Shown in pieces: positions 59,963-64,000 of a stretch of DNA of 64,000 nucleotides. The notes beneath the pieces were generated by a model. The model saw only the letters and a list, made by a program, of their open reading frames with translations, searched no databases and was not told the origin of the DNA. Origin of the DNA: Linanthus parryae (taxonomy: Eukaryota; Streptophyta; Magnoliopsida; Ericales; Polemoniaceae); assembly GCA_023055425.1 (NCBI GenBank), contig JALGPY010000033.1, positions 3,652,908 through 3,716,907 of the forward strand, written 5' to 3'. The position numbers were made by a program, and so were the translations under genes. How positions within the stretch are numbered: position 1 is the first letter of the stretch; the number at the start of each line of letters is the position of its first letter.

Positions 59963-61552
59963 GATTTAGTATGATTTTACTATACTCAATAATGGCTAGA
60001 TTATTAAATATAGCTCCCACTATTTTTTCAGATTAATAACCCTCCATATTAATGCGGAAAATATCCTTATATTTTCTAGTGGGCCATGACCCATATTTTG
60101 CCTTTTCCGAGATTGCTTTGGCAAGTCACCCGGAATTGGTTATTTAGGTAGGAAGCATTCCAATTACATCATATGTAACTCTTGGTTCAATTGGGCAAAT
60201 AACCATTATTTATCCATCCCCATGAATAATCCCAATTGTATGCCTCTAGGTTCTCATTATCTTATTAAATCTACCTAGTTGTGTCCAACCTCTTACTTCA
60301 ACAATTGTACATTGTTACGTGCCGTCGCATCTGATCACGATAAACCATGTTTCCATGCTTTGGCACGCACAATCATAGGATAGAGTGATCATGATGAGTG
60401 TTTAAATAACGAGAAGGCATAAACACAATCTTTTTATTGAGGAATTTGCCTTTCAATTTTAATTTGTATTGTTGATCTATATCAACATGATCTATATGTT
60501 TGAGTTTTGGGCAAAACTCCAAATAATAGATCCGGGTTGTCTAATTTTCTTATTATCCTAATCGCATGCATCAACCATACACCAATCACAAATTAGTAAG
60601 AAAATAAAATAAACAACCACAACAAAATAAACGTGATGTGGATATGGCCTTTCTAGACTAAGATATTCCCAAGCCAATGAGAATATCTATGAACCCTAAA
60701 ATAGATCACAACACCATGCGCTCCAATCTTTTGGTCCATCCTTCATATTTTTGTGGAATGCTCCATGCTCCATCTTCATGTCTCCAATGTCTTTGGGCTT
60801 CTTTTCTTCAATCTTGGCTAACAATCTATTTTATCTAGCTAATCCTATACTAAATAAAATAAATCTCACAAGTTGAGGAAAAAACTGACTCGCAGGCTGT
60901 AAACCTTAATTGATTATTACATTAATTGATCAGCTCGCAGGCCGTAAAACAAACCACAAAATAAACATTCACACACAAACCACAAACTAGGGCCATATCC
61001 AACCACCATGTGAATAGCACATAAACAGTTAAAACGAATTTTGACACGCTTGTTCAATTTTTAATTGTTTTGGAAGAAGTAGGGTAAAAAACAATCCAAA
61101 AAGAACTTCCCAATGCCCTATTGGATCACATAAGGCCCTAGGGCCCGACCAAGCCCAAGCCGCAGGACCCCCGTTCTCGCCTAGGCCCGGCCGGCCCTTA
61201 GGCCGTGCGTGGCTTGGGCGGCAAGGCACAGGGGCGGTCCCCTATGGGGACGAACCCTTCTAGGAGTTGTTTCCAAAAACAACTCCTTCCTTGTTTCCCA
61301 ATCCAAGTTGTTTCCATGTTGAAAAACCCTTTTTCAAACATGTGCCCAAACCCTAATCTTCAAACCAAAAAAATCACTAATGTGTTGCATCCAATGCACA
61401 TTTAGATCCTGTAAGATTGAATCTCCATTCAATTGCATATACTATGATTAATTTGTCATTTTAAGCGATAAACATGAATTTAAAGTGTTAAAACAACAAA
61501 AATGTAACACATAAACTACGTTATGCTCTACGACCTGTGGCTCTGATACCAC

Positions 61553-62943
61553 TGTAGGTTTTTGAACATGGAATCGCAGCGGAAGAAGATAATAATTTCG
61601 TTCAAATCCCTCCAACGATCACAATTCAAGAGCACATAACGATAGTAAAAGATTAATATGTGTTTACCTTTGGGTTCTCCTTTGATGACTTCAAACGCGA
61701 ATAATGTCATGTTCTCTACGTTTGATCCACGTCTAGGATATAGAATTGGACCTCCCAACCTTCTTGTGCTAGCTATAAGGGAGGAAGGAGACAACAGAAT
61801 CACGCAACGAAGTCACAAGGAGGGGCTCGGCCTCCTTTTGTGGCCGACAGGATTGGGGCGGGCGCCTCTTGCCTTGCTTGCTCTCAAATATTTTCTCTCC
61901 TCTCAATATGTGTTATGAATAACATGTCTTGAGAGGAAAGGAACGAGTACCTTTATATAGTCCAACTACTCCTAGTTGTTTCCATAAAGGCCCCAATACT
62001 AATCATATCCATATATGGAATAATATTATTTGCTAATTAGTCCCACTAAGTTAGCACCTTGTTGCAATATGATCATTTTTAATTAATCCTTGTTAATTAA
62101 GTCTCTTGTCCAATTATATCCATATGGCGTGTGACCCCATAGGTTTCTACTTAATTGGTAGTAACTATTTACAAACATGGAGCGTTGTCTAGCAACACAT
62201 CCATGCCACCCAATAAATAGAAATAGTCATCTTGACAAACCTTGTGATCTTATTATCGCATCCCTTTGTCTCATTATCTGGATTGGACACGAGAAATACA
62301 AGTCACACTCTTATATCCAATCCATGTTTCTCGATCTTGGGAATAGCCCTATCCATGCATATTACATCAATATCCCCATATTGATTCATATGAGTCTGGC
62401 CAGACATTCCATAGGCGCCATCCCTCGAGTAGCGTCGGATAATTGCTCCCGTTATGTGGGAGGGAGAAATCCTATCTACATCACTCACCATCTCTAAGCT
62501 TGCTTCCTATTGTGCCCAACATGCGCTTTTATAACTACCCAGTTACGGAGTAGCGTTTGACGTTGTCAAAGCACAATATTCAACAATTAGAGGATCTATT
62601 AACTTCAAGTCTAAGTATGATAATATCCTATCACCGCGAGAAGCGCTTGTGACTTTACATAACTTGTATGTAGTCTTCTCGGATTTGGGTCAATCCGTTA
62701 TGTCATTACTCCTAATACATACGCATGTGTTGGATCGTGATATCTCCATATCAATCCAACCCCATACTAGTCTATAGATGATCGTCCTGTTAGTCATTAT
62801 ATTTTACTAGGGATATTTAAAAAAACAACACGATTTGTAAATCTAAGGACTTCATTATATTAAATACCTCCATAAATAATACAATGATTATTCTAGTTAA
62901 TTCGTACTAAAATTAGATTCCCTCTAGGGAATCTATTCCAACA
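61553..62943 (-). repeat. RT-F 5' LTR
   Basis: 1391 bp. On the plus strand a 106-codon frame (62177-62497) covers the same region as the antisense ORF of the other copies but shifts frame in its second half. TATA box on the minus strand near 61951-61959. Confidence 0.88.
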
Positions 62944-62948
62944 TTTTT

Positions 62949-64000
62949 GTAGGCACTCTGTTAACCCTAATAAAGGTGCTTTGAAACCCCAACATGTCCT
63001 CTATAATTAAGCCTATTATATAATGTTTTTCTGTTTGAATGCTTGTGTTGGTGGAAAATACCATCTCATTCGAGGATATGAGGAAACGTGATGATTATGT
63101 GATGGTTCAAGATCTTTAACTTAGATGTGTTTACAAACTCAGGGGGATGTTTGATCTTTGATAATGAAAGCCAAAAGGATCATAAGTGCTATAAGTCTCA
63201 AAGCTTCAAAGCTTTGAGATAATGTTTGCATATATTATCGGTCTGAATTTCTTTACAGTTTCTGTGTTTGCAGGCTTGAAGATTTGATTAAATGGTGATT
63301 CAATCATTTATTATTGTCTCTATCTAATATCTTAAAGCTAATACTAAGTGTTGAAATAGTTTTGCAGAATGCAGCGTTCTTTGTATGAACTTATGATCAA
63401 AGCTCCAAAGCTTTGATATGCAGTCAAAGCTCCAAAGCTTTTATGATCATAATTGCTTAACTAATGTCTGTGTGCAGGATGAGTACGCTGGATTTTGGAT
63501 TGAATTGAGAGTTAGTTTAACTTCTTATTTTGAAATCTATTTTATCTTGCAATGATATTCACTTGTGGATAGTTATATTAGAATGTTTCCAAGGCAGAGG
63601 GTTTATGCAGGAACGGACTGTCTAACAGATCAGATCTTTTGTAAGTATTTTGTCTAGATTTTGTTTGTTCAATGTTGCTGAAATGTTCAGGACTGATGGT
63701 CGTTCGAACGTCCATAAATCAAATTCAAAATCTATTCAGGAAATTAGTTCCTAAAATTTATTAGAAGTTGTTGGTGGTTGTTGATAAAAGACCAGTGTTT
63801 GAAATTCAAAACGGGTGTGACAGAGAATAGCTTATCAACGGGGAGTTGAAGAGCATTTACAATCAAAGAAATGAAATTACAGAACTCTTCATACATTCAA
63901 GAAAATCAACATCTGTAGGAACTGAAGATCACTCATCATTCAGAATAACACTTTCAAGCTTAACTTGCTCATTTTAATTGTTTTCTTAAATATTTATTGT
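62949..64000. other. Intergenic with AAAGCTTT repeats, no gene seen
   Basis: 62965-63103 repeats parts of 57500-57590 and 55898-55971. From 63200 to 63450 the words CAAAGCTTCAAAGCTTTG and CAAAGCTCCAAAGCTTT occur three times and can pair with themselves. The last 500 bp shows no open frame over 60 codons. Confidence 0.45.

Larger units (their letters stand above)
57712..62943 (-). mobile_element. RT-F: internally deleted copia relative
   Basis: 5232 bp. LTRs are 57712-59086 (1375 bp) and 61553-62943 (1391 bp), clearly related to but diverged from RT-A/B (GAACATGGAATCGCAGCG at the end instead of GATTCATGGATCGCGC). PBS rc lies at 61538-61551 and a polypurine tract at 59087-59100. The interior is 2.47 kb: leader, the first codons of gag, then directly the end of RT and RNase H. 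About 3 kb of gag-pol is missing, so it is non-autonomous. Confidence 0.88.

Overview
The window is nuclear DNA of a flowering plant, most likely a eudicot. It has GT-AG introns, Angela-type Ty1/copia elements, a plant mobile domain (PMD) gene, a nucleoredoxin-type host gene, a Helitron, a Stowaway-like MITE and LINE remnants. There is no bacterial or organellar gene organisation. Only one gene looks intact and host-like; most of the rest is nested transposable-element DNA in different stages of decay.

Layout. 1-14.6 kb: a six-exon PMD gene on the minus strand (13186 to 333), broken by five amber codons and one frame change. A full-length copia element (RT-A, 1497-9990, TSD GTAAC) sits inside its fourth intron, and a possible gypsy-type LTR lies just upstream of the gene on the opposite strand. 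14.6-18.1 kb: old gypsy-LTR-like sequence and a LINE ORF1 remnant. 18.07-26.53 kb: RT-B, a minus-strand sister of RT-A (TSD CTTGT). 27.6-29.8 kb: a four-exon nucleoredoxin-like gene on the plus strand, with a MITE-like inverted repeat in intron 1. 29.89-33.86 kb: a non-autonomous Helitron starting about 100 bp after that gene, carrying a 5'-truncated LINE and a 520-bp tandem duplication. 34.16-34.41 kb: a Stowaway-like MITE. 35.01-43.09 kb: RT-G, a large non-coding LTR element (LARD-like, TSD CAAAG) with 1742-bp LTRs; its 5' LTR holds a small gag-bearing LTR element, RT-H (TSD ACTTG). 43.78-45.6 kb: RT-E, an orphan 5' LTR and leader of a diverged relative of RT-A. 45.6-46.6 kb: a LINE endonuclease remnant. 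47.7-48.9 kb: a gypsy-LTR-like remnant. 48.9-51.4 kb: an old LTR (RT-D) split by a solo LTR (RT-C, TSD TATCT). 57.71-62.94 kb: RT-F (TSD TTTTT), an internally deleted relative whose gag start is fused to the end of its reverse transcriptase. The remaining stretches show no recognisable gene.

How it fits together. RT-A, B, C, D, E and F are one family at several ages, giving a nested series: intact structure (A, B), solo LTR (C), deleted derivative (F) and fragments (D, E). The RT-A and RT-B polyproteins keep the same reading frame from end to end and are disabled only by private stop codons (plus an 18-bp in-frame loss in A), so they probably moved using proteins from other copies. The PMD gene antisense to a candidate LTR, the degenerate nucleoredoxin and an antisense ORF recurring in the LTRs are the items most worth a second look. 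All alignments and counts were made by eye.
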